From Taxawa tesnikishii (nom. ined.) (Eukaryota; Ascomycota; Dothideomycetes; Dothideales): a stretch of DNA of 64,000 bases. The stretch is taken from assembly GCA_030247885.1 (NCBI GenBank), contig JAPDRO010000001.1, positions 1,798,001 through 1,862,000 of the forward strand. Direction: 5' to 3'. Shown here piece by piece: positions 1 to 11,708 of this stretch (positions within the stretch are counted from its first letter, which is position 1; every line of letters begins with the position of its first letter). Both the position numbers and the translations under genes were made by a program. Below the pieces are notes generated by a model. The model saw nothing but the letters and a program-made list of their open reading frames with translations. It was not told the DNA's origin and searched no databases.

Positions 1-2363
1 TCACAGTCAGTATCCGTCGACTTCAGCACCCAGTTGATCGTCTTGGAGACTTGCGCAGACTCCACACAAACCCTCATTGCAGTTCTCAACGGACTCTCTC
101 CTCCTCTGCCTCCGAGCAAGGAGCCGAAATACCGGACTGAAGCAATGACTATGGACGACATGATGGCATCCTTCACTGGAAATGCTTACGCGAAACCTGA
201 GTCTCCACCGTCGACAATTTTCGACGCGAATGATCGGTCTCCTCCGCCTGAAGATGACGATTTGCTAGCGGAATCAGAATTGACAGAAAGCCTTTACGGC
301 CCCTTGGATGGGTTTCCAGATCCAGAAGCTGGGATGGGTTTTGAGGATGAGCCTCAAGGCCACATTGCGGAGAGCTTGTTGGAGGACGATCCGTTCGAAA
401 TGCCCAACTCTCCGACTGTACAGAGATTGAGTGACGCCGCCTTGCTCGACAGCCTCCACAAGCAATGCTTGCTGAGCACAAGCAAAGGGCACGTTGATCT
501 GAAGCCCTTCTACATACGGAGCGCGCAGCTCGACAAGCATTACGGGACAGCCTCGAAAGTCCTGGGAGCTCCTTACCGTTTCAACACCCCAGCCGTTCCA
601 TTTCCGTCCCCAGACAAACAGCAGTTGTTGGATCATCTCCCTTTCCGACTTCGCGTACGGGACGTTCACGTCATCTGGAATTTGTATGACGGCTATGACT
701 GGCAGAAGACTCGCACTGCCATCAGTGATGCCGTCCAGGAGGTGGAGACGAAAGCAGAGGAAAAGAGAGCTCGGCGAAGGAGATCAGGCGGCGTGGACGA
801 AGAAGAAGAGTCAGTGATCGAAGACTTCCTTTTCAACTCCATATACATCGGTGTTCCTGCTAGCCGTGATGCCCAGGAGCTTCGTCGCCAAATCAACCGA
901 AACATCAACGATCTCGCTAGCGAAACAGAAAGCTACGCGCCTTCTGGTGTATCACGGCCAACGAACTATTCTTCCGGGCAACAAAGTCGGCCACGAGCGA
1001 GAGCGAGGCGGCTGAAGCTAGAGCGGAGCAAAGCGCATAAGGTTGCCTTTGAGCTTAAAGGAGTCTCCGCGGACGTCCTCGCCTTTCCTCCGGGAAGTGG
1101 GGAGACGCAGAACTCGATCGATGTCCGAGTTAGGGACTTTGAGATTTTCGACAATGTACCAACATCCACATGGCGGAAGTTCCTGACCTATCTGCATGAC
1201 GAGGACAACCTGCGCGAGATGATGAGACCCATGATTCATATCGAGATGCAGAATGTTAGACCAGTGCTTGACCTCGCTGCTACGGAGATTGTCATGAGAG
1301 TAAGTAGCCTTTACAAACCATGAGATACCGAAGCTTATAAGATCCAGGTCACTGTCCTACCTCTGCGTCTTCATGTCGACCAGGATGCTCTGGACTTTAT
1401 CACCAGGTTTTTCGAATTCAAGGATGACAGCACCAAAGCTCCAGCAGACCCAGCGGATCAGCCCTTCATCCAGCGTCTCGAAGTAAATACGGTCACGCTC
1501 TGCCTCGACTACAAACCCAAGAAGGTCGATTATGGTGGTCTGCGCTCCGGACATACAGGTGAATTCATGAACTTCGTGGTACTTGACAAATGTAACATCA
1601 AGCTCAAGCATGCCATTGTCTACGGGCTCCGCGGCTTCGACACGCTCCATCCAACCCTCAACGACATCTGGAAACCCGACGTCATTCGCAACCAACTTCC
1701 TGGTGTACTGGGTGGTCTTGCCCCCATACGTCCCCTGGTCAACCTCGGCGCCGGTGTCCGCGATGTCGTGGCTATCCCTGTCCGCGAGTACAAGAAAGAC
1801 GGCCGCCTTGTGCGCAGCATCCAGAAAGGCGCATTCCACTTCGCCAAAACCACGACGTCGGAGCTAGCGCGCCTGGGCGCCAAACTGGCCGTCGGCACGC
1901 AGAACGTGCTTCAAGGCGCAGAGGAGATGCTGGCGCCACCGGGCCCATCGCGACGTATCTCGGATCACGGATGGACTGATGTGGAAGAAGAGGAGGAGCC
2001 GCAAAAGCGCGCCGTCAGCCAGTATGCAGACCAGCCACTCGGCGTGTTACAAGGCCTCAAATCCGCACGTCGCCAGCTGGAGAGGGACCTGCTGACGGCT
2101 CGGGACGCCTTTATCGCTGTACAAGGCGAGGTATTGGAAAGCGGGAGCGCGACTGGCGCCGCGCAGGCGATGGCGAGACATGCCCCTACGATTGTGCTGA
2201 GACCGGTCATTGGGGCTAGTAGGGCGGTGGGACAAACGCTTATGGGTGTGGGGAATCAGGTTGATAGGGCTAATCTGAAGAAGGTTGAGGACGTGAGTAT
2301 AGCCTAGAGGACGCTTGGAAGAAGCTGTTGCTAACGTGCGTGCAGAAATACAAGCGACATTGA
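1..2363 (+). CDS. ATG2: Autophagy protein ATG2, C-terminal part (partial)
   Basis: This is the C-terminal part of Atg2, the rod-like lipid-transfer protein that works with Atg9 and Atg18 to feed lipid from the ER to the growing phagophore. The reading frame is already open at base 1, so the N-terminal two thirds lie outside the window. I recognise the family stretch around LCADSTQTL-type residues (here [16 protein letters not shown]), an acidic low-complexity linker, and the ATG_C domain near 1350-1960, which includes [19 protein letters not shown]. Two introns are supported: 1300-1347, which joins VMR to VTVLPL, and 2293-2345, which leaves a 6-codon last exon ending KYKRH. The C-terminal region after about 1930 is acidic and then helical, as in other fungal Atg2 proteins. 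Identity is secure; only the exact intron ends are inferred. Confidence 0.95.
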
Positions 2364-3024
2364 AGAGGTTGTGAACATCGATGGGAGGGTATGGCGTTGG
2401 TGACATGGGCGCGGACAGATTGCAGATACCTTTTTCGTGTGGACACGGGGGACGGCGCATTTCAGATGGTGTCGAGTGTTTGCTTCTGCTGATCGGAGGA
2501 GTAAAGGAGACATAAGACGGGTTCCACTTGGATCGTCGAAGTTTTCACTCGTTTGAACAACTGTTTCGTATCATCGAATCCCAGATCAAACGTACAAAAA
2601 CGGAGCGAACTTTTCTCCACCGCCGAGTTGGGCTTAATCTGGAGCCTGGAGTAAACGATGTGACCTCTGGCCGACGGACCGGGTACTCGATGCTGAGTGT
2701 TTTTGTTACTACTCGCTAGCTGGCCCAACTCCTAAGGCTTGCACACAAGATGCTGTTGGATCAGGCGGCCATACAAAACAAGTCGGTTGCTTTGAGAAGC
2801 ACGAATCGACGCATGATTCTCGATCCTCCAGCAACATCGGCATCTGTTTTGTCCGATGCCCATCACGTCTAAACTCCGTCAATCCCCCATTTTAACCCCG
2901 CAGCACGTGTCGAACAATGCGACAATCCTCTGTACCTAACTAAGTACCGTACATATATAAATTCCAAAGCCGCTTCCGACTCAATTGACTTTCAGCTCAT
3001 CTCCATACGTTCAGTCCTCACACG
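2364..3024. other. Intergenic, ATG2 3' end to SDR promoter
   Basis: This holds the ATG2 3' untranslated region and the promoter of the downstream dehydrogenase. Several short open frames are present but none looks like a protein. The only clear signal is the TATA box listed separately. Confidence 0.6.
2954..2960 (+). promoter_or_regulatory. TATA box of the SDR gene
   Basis: A TATATAA motif lies about 65 bp upstream of the ATG of the dehydrogenase, followed by a CA-rich leader. Position and sequence suit a core promoter element; this is inference from the motif alone. Confidence 0.5.
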
Positions 3025-3889
3025 ATGGCCTCCGAAGACAAACACGTCCTCCTGATCACAGGCGCCAACACAGGCATTGGTTACGAGACCGTTCGTTGAG
3101 TAAGGATCAACCCACAGACAAAACATCCTAACAAGCCGGTGCAGGTGAAAGCGCTGCTCGCGACCCGGACCACCTACCACATCCTTGTCGGCGGACGCGA
3201 CCTTTCCAAAGCCCAAGCCGCCGTCTCCGACCTCCGTGCCGCGTTCTCCTCCTCCCCCTCCACCCTCGACGCAGTGCAGATCGACGTCACAGACGACGAC
3301 TCCATCTCCCGCCTCTCCTCTCACGTGAAGAGCACCTACGGCCGGTTGGACACCTTGGTCAACAACGCGGGCGCCTCCTTCGACGGCGAGATCGGGAAGA
3401 GCATGACGGTGCGGCAAGCGTGGAACGCGGCGTACGACGTGAACGTGGCGGGGACGCAGGTCGTGACGCACGCGTTCGCGCCCTTGCTCCTCGAGTCGCG
3501 GTCCCCGCGGCTCCTCTTCGTCACCAGCGGCCTCTCGTCGCTCGACGAGGCCGCGCGCGGGGTGTGGGGCCCTCGAGGCGGCCGCCCGTCCCCGCGGGCT
3601 GGCCCAAGCCGCCCGCTCCTTCCGTCCTCGCGTATCGGTCCTCGAAGACCGCGCTGAATATGATGATGATCGAGTGGGCGAGGATGTTGAAGGAGGACGG
3701 GGTCAAGGTGTTTGCCATCTCGCCCGGCTTCTTGGCGACGGGGCTGGGGGCGCGGGCGCGGCCCTGATGAAGAAGATGGGCGCCGGCGAGCCTAGCGTCG
3801 GAGGTGAGTTCATCAGAGATGTGGTAGAGGGGAGGAGAGACCAGGATGCAGGCAAGGTTATCAGAAAGGATGAAGTGCAGCCTTGGTGA
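3025..3889 (+). CDS. Short-chain dehydrogenase/reductase (two apparent frame breaks)
   Basis: This is an NAD(P)-dependent short-chain dehydrogenase of the fungal carbonyl-reductase-like type, about 270 residues; the substrate is unknown. The N-terminus has the cofactor motif TGANTGIG, followed by NNAG, and the active-site YRSSK lies in a later segment. A first intron at 3091-3144 rejoins GYET to VKALL; its donor GTTCGT is non-standard but restores the family sequence exactly. The frame shifts near 3560 and again in a run of Gs near 3750. The downstream segments (PAGWPKPPAPSVLAYRSSK, then KKMGAGEPSVGGEFI) are plainly the same protein. The spliced length is two bases short of a multiple of three, which fits two lost bases. 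I read the breaks as sequence undercalls, though a recent pseudogene is possible. Confidence 0.82.
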
Positions 3890-4146
3890 GAGTGAAGAAA
3901 CAAGAACTCAATCCTTGATTTTGTTTGTTTCCATTTGAGCCCGAAAGCCGGAAGAAGGGGGCGGGGGGTGTGGGGTATACAATATCCTCGTTGTGTGACA
4001 TGGGATTGTGTCCCAGCATGCTATGCATAGATGCTCCACGCTCTTTGTTTCTCGGTTTCCCTTCCTGATGTATCCTCCCGAGCGTATATACAATCCCGAA
4101 CAGCAAAAAAAACCCCCCAGCAACCAAAGGTTGTAGAACGACGCTC

Positions 4147-6195
4147 TTAAAACACAGCCTCATCCTGCGTCGGGGGACCTGCGTAGTTCTTGCGACCCCA
4201 GACGACGTACCAAGCAGCGGAGATCACGATCGAGGCTACGAAGACAACAGAGGCGTAGTTAACGGTCTCGGTGGTGACGGGGAGGTACGAAGGCATGCAG
4301 AAGAGTGGAACGGCGAGAGCGGACCATGCTGCAAGAGAGGACGAAGGTCAGCATTGTTGCCGAGCTTCCGATATGAGGGACGGACGGTTCATCGGACTTA
4401 CCAACAGCGACAACGTTGCACACAGTGCCCAGGAGACCGAGATCGAAGGCACCGTTCTTGAGGTGTGAGCGGCCGTTGGCGAGGGAGATGGCGATGGGTA
4501 TAGCGTAGGAGACGGTGAGGGAAATGACACCGACACCGGAGAAGGCGTTGAACGCGGCCGTGGAGCCAAAGTAGATGACGCCCAGAACGATCTGAATGAC
4601 CATCGACAGCATCATGGCGTTGAGTGGCACATCGAGCGTCTTGTTGACTTCCTTCCACCAGCGAGAGCCGGGGACCGCACCGTCACGGGAGAAGGCCCAT
4701 GTGCAGCGGCTCGCAGCAGTCGTGCAGCCAATGCCACAGATGAGGGCAAGGACGAGGAGAGGCAAGAGGAGCATGAAAGCGCCGACGGAGTTGCCAACCG
4801 CGGATTTGATGATGGTCGGGACGGGCTGGCCGGAGGGCAGCGCGATGAGCTCAGCGAGATCGGGCAGCACGAAGACGAGCGGGATCAGGAACAGCAGACC
4901 AGCGAAGGTGTTGAGGAGCACGGTACCGACCATGGCTTTGGGAACCTGAGTTGTCGGCTCTCGGACCTCTTCGCACATCCTACAAGGGAGGTAAGCAATC
5001 AGATCAGTGCATCAGGGGATAGAGCAAGGGGACACCAGCTGCGCCCTAGAGATCTCGAATCTCTTGGTTTCTTTTCTTTCTTGTTTCCTTCTCTTTGGCG
5101 CGATGGGAGTTGCTGCATTGGGACTGATGCTGCGTGGGGAGCTGATGGTTGCATAGGGCTTTCTGCTTACGATGTGATCATTCCAGTGGAAGAAGTCGCA
5201 TAGGCTGCTTGGAGAAGACCGACACAAAACGACCATCCGGCCGGCCATCCAGACGATGGCTCAAAGTCGGTGAAGACGTAGTCGGCACTGTGCCTACCGT
5301 TTTTCGCGAGCACGAGCACACACACCACAATGGCAATCACACCTGCGAATGTCCAGAATATTGCAAAGGTCTTTTCCACAACTGGATCAGCAAAACGTTT
5401 GACAAACAACGGGGAAACCTTGTCTTTTTGAAAGGGTGAAGACGCAGGACGGGGACATACATCAAGAAGGGGCAGCCAGCGGTTTCCGAGAGCGCAGACG
5501 AGGTTGCAAAGGATGGTGATGGCGAGGAAGATGAGGTAGATCTGGTAGGTGCTTGCCTCGAAGACGCCGACACCTGGAGAGGACTCAAAGACATTGATAC
5601 AGGCAGCCAAGAACAGTGCAGTTCCGAAGTTCACGGCGAGAGTGATGGTGATCTGACCGACGAGATACGACCAACCGCAGATCCACGCCAGACTACGCCG
5701 GTACGAGGGCGCGGCCAGCATGAAGGTCTGGTAGTAGACGCCACCGGCAGTGGGATAGACGGAGGTGATTTCGCCCAGAGAGACAGCAACGCAGAGAATG
5801 ATGATGGATACCGCAAGCCAGCCCCAGATGATATTTGTGGGGCCGCCGCCAACGAGCGGGTAGAAGAAGGTGGTAGCCAGACCGTAGGGGACGGAGGAGA
5901 GCACAAAGGACATGAAAGCGACCTGTAGGGTCGACCTGTTGCGTGACAGCTCCGGCACGTATCCCAAGCTCTCCAGAAGGTGGTTCGCAGAGCCCTCGTC
6001 GGGAAGAGCTTCGGCGCCGGCAAGGCCCTTCTCGCTCTTGGTCATGCTGTGGCCGCCCAAGCTGAAGCGCTGGGCGCGAGAACCCCTGCGCTGGTGGAAG
6101 TCGTCGGTACGTAAACCAGAGGGATCCGCCTGACGGTACATGACGCCTGTGTCTGCCGTCGGGAGCGGGGGCTGGTGCTGCAGTGCCTGTGCCAT
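4147..6195 (-). CDS. APC-family permease, GABA/choline type (UGA4/HNM1-like)
   Basis: This is a plasma-membrane transporter of the amino acid-polyamine-organocation superfamily, in the fungal GABA/choline permease group. It imports a small amine or amino acid by proton symport. The protein has 564 residues: a cytosolic tail of about 75 residues, then about 12 hydrophobic segments. Typical stretches are SSVPYGLATTFFYPLVGGGP near the first membrane segment, EITSVYPTAGGVYYQTFMLA and MCEEVREPTTQVPKAM. Three introns (5371-5460, 4980-5170, 4329-4401) give an uninterrupted frame whose length divides by three. I chose the ATG at 6195; another in-frame ATG at 6234 would add 13 residues. The ligand cannot be fixed from sequence, and choline, GABA or a polyamine remain possible. 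Confidence 0.9.
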
Positions 6196-7401
6196 GTTGG
6201 TGGTAGCGCTGGTGGGGAAGGGAGCGAGCGACAACCGTTGGTGAGAAAGTGAGGGGAGGGGAAGGGAAGGGAAAAGGGAAATGGAAGCAGCGGGAGGAAC
6301 AATAGAATGGTACGTTGGAGGGAAGAGTAGAACTAGTTATTGCTCGGCGAGGTCAGCAGCGGCTTGGCTGCATTTCGTTGCCGGCAGTCGGAGCGCAGCA
6401 AGGGTCTATCACAGGACACGACAAGATCAGACCCGCTGTTGGCTAGCAGAGACGCCTGTCTGCGCTAGGGCTGGCATGGTCGGCCTTGTCCTCATCTCGC
6501 TGGAAACACACGGTTTCGCCTTTCATCACTGGGCGGCGAAGAGCGATCGAGGCACTACTTACAGGTACCTGAGTGACCGTCTCTGTAGCATTGATTTGTC
6601 GCGCGCCTCACCACACGCCTCCGCCGCGGTTATCCGGACTGGCTGGCTGTACAGTGCAGTGCAGTGCAGGGCAGGGCAGGGCAGGCACACGAACACAAAC
6701 GCACCAAGATTGTTTCCCTGCGACCCACCAACCACCAGCGCGGTGCCGGCCAACCACGGTGCCCCAACAGCGGCGCGAACCATGCTCTGGGCGAACGTTG
6801 GCAGGTTGGAAAGTTCGAGGCATTTGCGAATAGTTCAAACGCCAGTGCGTCATAGGACGAAGCTTACACGCGACCAGTTCCACACGCGTCGGCCCGTATA
6901 GAACGTCTAGAAAGAAAAGGGCATACTTCGGACGTTTCCTCTGCCACACGTGCTGTAGAGAACCATGCCTGAGGTCGTGGTCGAGAGAAGCGTCCTGTCC
7001 ACGTCAAGAGCGTGTCATCCGGGTCCCTGGACCGCCGTCTTGAGCGAACCAGGGCCCGAGACGGGAAGATCTGAGAGCACGTGATGGTTTTTTTTTTGTT
7101 TTGAAACCGTATCTTGGTTGCATTTCATTTTATGCTTTGCTAGGCCAATGCCAAGACGATCTAGAACAGAGCAAACCCGCCAAACAAATCCCACCCATCC
7201 CGCCGGGACTGTTGCCCAGATCAAACCTTTCCATAAGAACGTGTACACAAGAAACTCCCCTATCCTTTTGTTGACTGCACCCTTTCCATACAGTATACAA
7301 TAGATGACATCATGGAAGGAGAAAAAAAGAAGAAAAAAAGAAGCAAGAACACCCATTCAATTCAAACACTCGCCTCCATTGTCCATCGGAAGGCAACTCG
7401 C
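6196..7401. other. Intergenic, permease promoter to secreted-protein 3' end
   Basis: This is a gene-free stretch of about 1.2 kb. The left part is the promoter and leader of the permease, with C- and T-rich tracts on its strand. The right part, with long A and T runs near 7087 and 7325, is the 3' end of the secreted-protein gene. A short compound repeat is listed separately. No convincing open frame or RNA gene was seen. Confidence 0.55.
6652..6681. repeat. Compound pentanucleotide repeat (CAGTG)3(CAGGG)3
   Basis: Three perfect CAGTG units are followed directly by three CAGGG units. This is a small imperfect microsatellite in the intergenic region. No function is suggested. Confidence 0.85.
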
Positions 7402-9024
7402 TCAGCACTTGCCGTCGTCGAAGCTGGAAAGAGTGTACTTCCAGCTCTGCTTGCACTCGTAGTGGTCGTTGCCGCTGAAGCCGCCAGAGTAGGTAGCGTA
7501 GCTGGTGCTGACATCGCTGTCGTAGAGCGCGCAGTAAGTGCCGTGTGGCACGCTGTTCTTGTGGAGATAGTACGCGTTGAACATGTTGCAAGGAGTGTAG
7601 CTGTGGACGCCCTTGGCGACGGCCTGAGCCTTGTTCAGAGCGCTCTGCTGACGGGCGTAGTCGGCGCAAACCTGGGGGTTGAATGGGCCAGGGAAGAACT
7701 TGCTGCCCATCCAGTACTGGCCAGCGTTGATGGCCTTGCCGCCGCAGGACTGGGGCTTGGACCATGGGAACCCGCTGGAGCCGGTGCCGGTGGCGGTGGC
7801 AGACGCGACGGCGGAAGAAGAGGTCTTGCTGGCAGCAGCCGTGGAGGTTGGGGCGGACGAGCTGACTGGAGCGCTGCAGGTTGGAGGAGTGGTGGAGTTG
7901 GTTGCGTCGTAACCGTTCGAGCCAGTGATGACAATCTGGAACTGCTCGCGGTTCTGGCCGTAGTTGGTGGCAGTAGAAGCATCGAGGTTGGATCCCCAAA
8001 GAGAGCACTTGTAAGAGGTCATGGAAGCTGGGTTGGGGCACCAGTAACCCCAAACGGTTGGCGCGGTGCTGTCGTTGGCGGATGGAGCCTGGGATGGGTC
8101 GCGCTCAATGTACATGTTAAAGGCGGTGCAGAGAGGAGTAGCATCGCAGAGGGAGGCGCACTGGAGAGTGTCGTAGGTCTGGAAGGTGTACACGGCGAGG
8201 TAGGACTGGGCGCTGGAAGACGCGTTCAGGTCGAGGAAGGTCTGCTGGTACTGGACACCGCTCTTGGAGGCGCTGACAATGGTCTTGGGGGCGGAGGAGG
8301 CCATAGCGTGGAATGGAACATAGTTGTAGAAGGCATCGACGGTGTCAGGAGATGGGACTGGGCCGTATCCGTCTGGCTGAGGAGCGCAAGGATCCTCTGG
8401 GTTCAGAAAACCACAGTAAGTACCTTCCTCAGGTGTGGTGGCGCAGGCTCCTGCAGAGCTGGTGGTGGCAGTTCCGGTGAGGGCAGCGTTGCTGATGTGG
8501 CCAGAGGTGGAAAGAGCTGCGTAGTATGGGGTGTAAGGAGAGGTTGTTGGGGTGGAGTAGTCGGTGGCGGTAGCTGGGTAAGTCGGGATAGAGACAGAAG
8601 TGGTGACTGGAGCAGAAGCAGACGAAGAAGAGTAGGCAGCCAGGGTCTTGGCGGTGACGCTGCTGGTGGTGGTGGTGCGGCTGGAGGTGGAAGCGGTGCC
8701 AGAAGAGGAGGAACCGCTGGAGGTGTTGCAGTTGTGGACAAGACAGTACAGCCAGGTCAGGAGGTCGCGCTTCTCAACAACGGAACGCTTGGAAGCGCTG
8801 CGCTTAGAGGCGGCGGTAGTGGGAGCGGCGCTGGCGGTGGCGGTGGTCGTAACATCGACAGTGCTGATGACGCTGGCGGCTTGATTCGGGACACCGTTGT
8901 AGGAAGGAGCAGCCTGAACGGAGGGAGCGGCGGCGAGCGCAGCAAAGTCAAGCTGCTGGGCGGCTGGAGAGGCGGCAGCAAGACCGGCGAGGGCAGCCGC
9001 GGAGAGAAGGTTGTTGGTGCGCAT
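7402..9024 (-). CDS. Large secreted protein with PAN-like cysteine domain
   Basis: This is an intronless gene for a 540-residue extracellular protein of unknown function. Residues 1-19 form a clear signal peptide (LLSAAALAGLAAASPA). Dibasic KR sites follow near residue 85 (SVVEKR), typical of Kex2 cleavage, then a short cysteine motif (YCLVHNC) and a long Ser/Thr-rich, probably O-glycosylated linker. The middle has a PAN/apple-like region with regular cysteines (TYDTLQCASLCDATPLCTAF), a type often seen in secreted proteins of dothideomycetes. The C-terminal part repeats FPWSKPQSCGGKAIN-like cysteine spacing. I start at the ATG at 9024, which places the signal peptide first; an upstream in-frame ATG at 9060 would spoil it. 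Whether it acts in the cell wall, adhesion or host contact cannot be told from sequence. Confidence 0.85.
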   Translation of the reverse strand: MRTNNLLSAAALAGLAAASPAAQQLDFAALAAAPSVQAAPSYNGVPNQAASVISTVDVTTTATASAAPTTAASKRSASKRSVVEKRDLLTWLYCLVHNCNTSSGSSSSGTASTSSRTTTTSSVTAKTLAAYSSSSASAPVTTSVSIPTYPATATDYSTPTTSPYTPYYAALSTSGHISNAALTGTATTSSAGACATTPEEGTYCGFLNPEDPCAPQPDGYGPVPSPDTVDAFYNYVPFHAMASSAPKTIVSASKSGVQYQQTFLDLNASSSAQSYLAVYTFQTYDTLQCASLCDATPLCTAFNMYIERDPSQAPSANDSTAPTVWGYWCPNPASMTSYKCSLWGSNLDASTATNYGQNREQFQIVITGSNGYDATNSTTPPTCSAPVSSSAPTSTAAASKTSSSAVASATATGTGSSGFPWSKPQSCGGKAINAGQYWMGSKFFPGPFNPQVCADYARQQSALNKAQAVAKGVHSYTPCNMFNAYYLHKNSVPHGTYCALYDSDVSTSYATYSGGFSGNDHYECKQSWKYTLSSFDDGKC

Positions 9025-11708
9025 GTTTAACGGGCTTCGGAGAGACGATTGAAGGGACAAGAGTTGGTATCAGCGAAGGAGTAAGTGAAACGAATGTATG
9101 AAGAGAATGACAAGATGAAAGAAGAGAGGTAAGGAAGAAGGCTGAAGAGGGAATGCGTTGCTGATGATGAGAGGGCAGAGAGGGGTGCGGTCTGCCTTGT
9201 TATATAGCTGCTTCGAGCGTACACAACCGGCAGTGAAGGTCGTGTCTTCGCAGAGGCGGACATGCTAGCCATGCTGGAATGCCAGTTTGCAGGGATCTGG
9301 ATGCACAATGGCGTAACTAGACTTCTGTATCAGAACAACCTTCTTGATAGAGAAACACTCGGCATCGACGGCTTGGTCCCCTTGGTCGCGAGCTTAGCCA
9401 AACCATGCCATGGACGAACGTGGCGTATATCCGGCGCGGCACAAGATGAAGCACACGGCCGGGAACGATTGAGCGTGGGCGACTAGGTACTTAGGCAGCC
9501 GGGCATCACTGGGGTTGGCTGGTCAATCGGAACTATTCTGGCTCTGTACACCAGCCGGAAGACACAGGCCGTCACCTACCACACTGTAGCTATTCTGATC
9601 CCTCGATCGGAACACCTCAGGTTCTACCAAGGTTCAAGGCGGTTACACGTCAGCGCACGAACGTTCCGAGATCACAACGACACCATGCGTTCCATGTGGT
9701 CCAACGCTGTGCCGTAGGAGCTTGCAGCCGTGACGGGTGGGAAAGCGCTGGATTGGTGGAGCAGAGCGGTTGTTGTTCAGGGGCAGTACGAGAGCCATGT
9801 CGTGCATCGCGCTTGTGCAGGTACGAACACCTTTTTAGCCAGTCGAGCTTGAAAAGTGGATCGTCTCAGACGCTAGAGCGTCCCTGGGGTGGAAGATCCG
9901 GGGCTATCGACGGGAAGCACAGGACACGCAAGCTACTGTCAACTTCACCCATGCCCCTTTACCCAGTGAAGAAGGCGCTGCGAGCACTGAGCGCTTCGTG
10001 TATGCACCGTCTGTCGTCTGTCGTGCATGGACTGCTCGCATGTATGCACAGTGACGGTAATTCTGTATCGCAGCGTCAGAGGCACACACACTCTCTCATA
10101 TTAGACACCCGCCGCAACATCCGCGGCCAACGGCATACACCATTCCAATAAGCGCACAACGTTCGCGGGTCCCATGCCCACCGGTTTCCCGAAACACACC
10201 AAAACACAACGGCTAGAGTGACCGTCAAGAGCTTGACAGATGTAAGAAAGGACTCTGGGCAAGACATCGAGGGTCTGAAAGGGTCGAGTTCCACTCTGAG
10301 GCGCCGTCCCAATCCAACCCGTTCTTCCACCGGCTCTGCCCTTGAGGATACGGACCGTTACCGTCGTTGGACCCAGGCCGATGAAGCAGTGTGCCAATGG
10401 CCGTATCTCCCTGCTTTGTCATCCGGACTTATGACCCTTTGACTAATATCAGATTTCAAGCATAACATACACATGGATCAAACCCAAGTCTTGAAGCCAA
10501 ACGCCACGTAACTGCTCGGCCCTGAGAAAGCGTCCGCCTGCCCAGGGGTCCAGATCTGTACATCTGCGATGTGGCGCTGCGCTCCTCACGATCTGTACCA
10601 AGTGGCTGTGGTCTAGAGTTGTTGGAATCGCAAATTGAGCCCGGAAACACACATTGCTTGTGCACGGTCAAGGATAGCGGGACAGAAGCGGCCATCTCTT
10701 CGCACTAAAAAGCAACCCATCATGGATGAACACGCAATTGCGAAAGCACGATTCGAGGCATCCTGCGAAGATCCTCCATATGCCGGTGAAGAAGACACCA
10801 CTGTGGCACAATAAAGCGTACATGGTGGATCCACCTTGAATCAGCGACTTGGATGTCCCACTGTCCGGCGATTCGTTCAAAGACATGCGGAAATCCAACG
10901 GCGGTGTTGCAGATCCCTCTCAGCTGGGAAAACGGCAATGAGGGACCATCGCTCTCTAACGTCGCTTGGCCCCGCTCTGTAGGTCATCCTCGCCGAGGAA
11001 GGGGGCAACTTCTGAATATTTGTGCATGAAACACCGGCTTCTGCATCGGAGGTACCGATGAGCGTTGGAGGACCGAAATATACACACTCGATTCAATCGT
11101 TGGGCAGGACTGATCGGACCCTCTTTCATACGCTGCACGATACACGGTAGGGAAAAGGTCTGGTTCGATTTGCGTCTACGACGTCAAACTCTGATATGCC
11201 ACTAGGAGAGAGAGGCTGCTCTTGGCATAGATCTGGACTCTTTTGCAGCCGTGGTAACGCAAATTCTTCGCTTGAAATTGATCGAGATCTTGGGGACTTG
11301 TGTCCTTCCTGTCCACAGTTGAGATGATGACCGTTCTTCAAAGACGAAATCGAAGTTTTCACGAGAGGAGTGGTTTCGATTATAACGGCGGCCCTCACGT
11401 TTGCACTTATGAGGAAAGCAAGTGGTCGGCGTAAACAGTTCCTCCCCAAATTGGGTTCCATGCTAGACTTCGAAGCGATAGGCGACAAGCGGACTGAATA
11501 AGAATTTGAGACAGATACAGGGCAAGTATGTCCTGAAAGCAGCGTAAGGAAGATCCATCTTTCCCTTTGGTGCAAACCAGTGCTATTTGTTTCCTTTTCA
11601 TCTCTCACGTAGAGTATTGTGCGCCGCATCAGATATTACCGAACGAGCAATGCACTTCCCTAATCGAATCGTGACCCCCTTCGTCCCCCTATCCGTCCTA
11701 CACCGTAC
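9025..11708. other. Gene-poor gap of 2.7 kb
   Basis: The first 250 bp are the promoter and leader of the secreted protein. Beyond that I find only short overlapping open frames on both strands, none with a recognisable motif, signal peptide or plausible composition. No tRNA B-box, terminal repeats or transposase remnants were seen. The stretch could hold a long non-coding transcript or a decayed gene, but nothing visible supports either. Confidence 0.5.
9200..9206 (-). promoter_or_regulatory. TATA box of the secreted-protein gene
   Basis: TATATAA on the minus strand lies about 175 bp upstream of the ATG of the secreted protein. Its spacing leaves a long leader, so the assignment is tentative. 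Confidence 0.4.

Noticed and set aside
3025-3889. SDR gene as a true pseudogene
   Set aside because: All segments keep conserved motifs, and both breaks match the missing-base pattern found in essential genes of this window.
7312-9030. 572-codon plus-strand open frame opposite the secreted-protein gene
   Set aside because: It is rich in Gly, Val and Arg, has no domain or sensible composition, and mirrors the codon bias of the minus-strand gene, which has a signal peptide and conserved cysteines.
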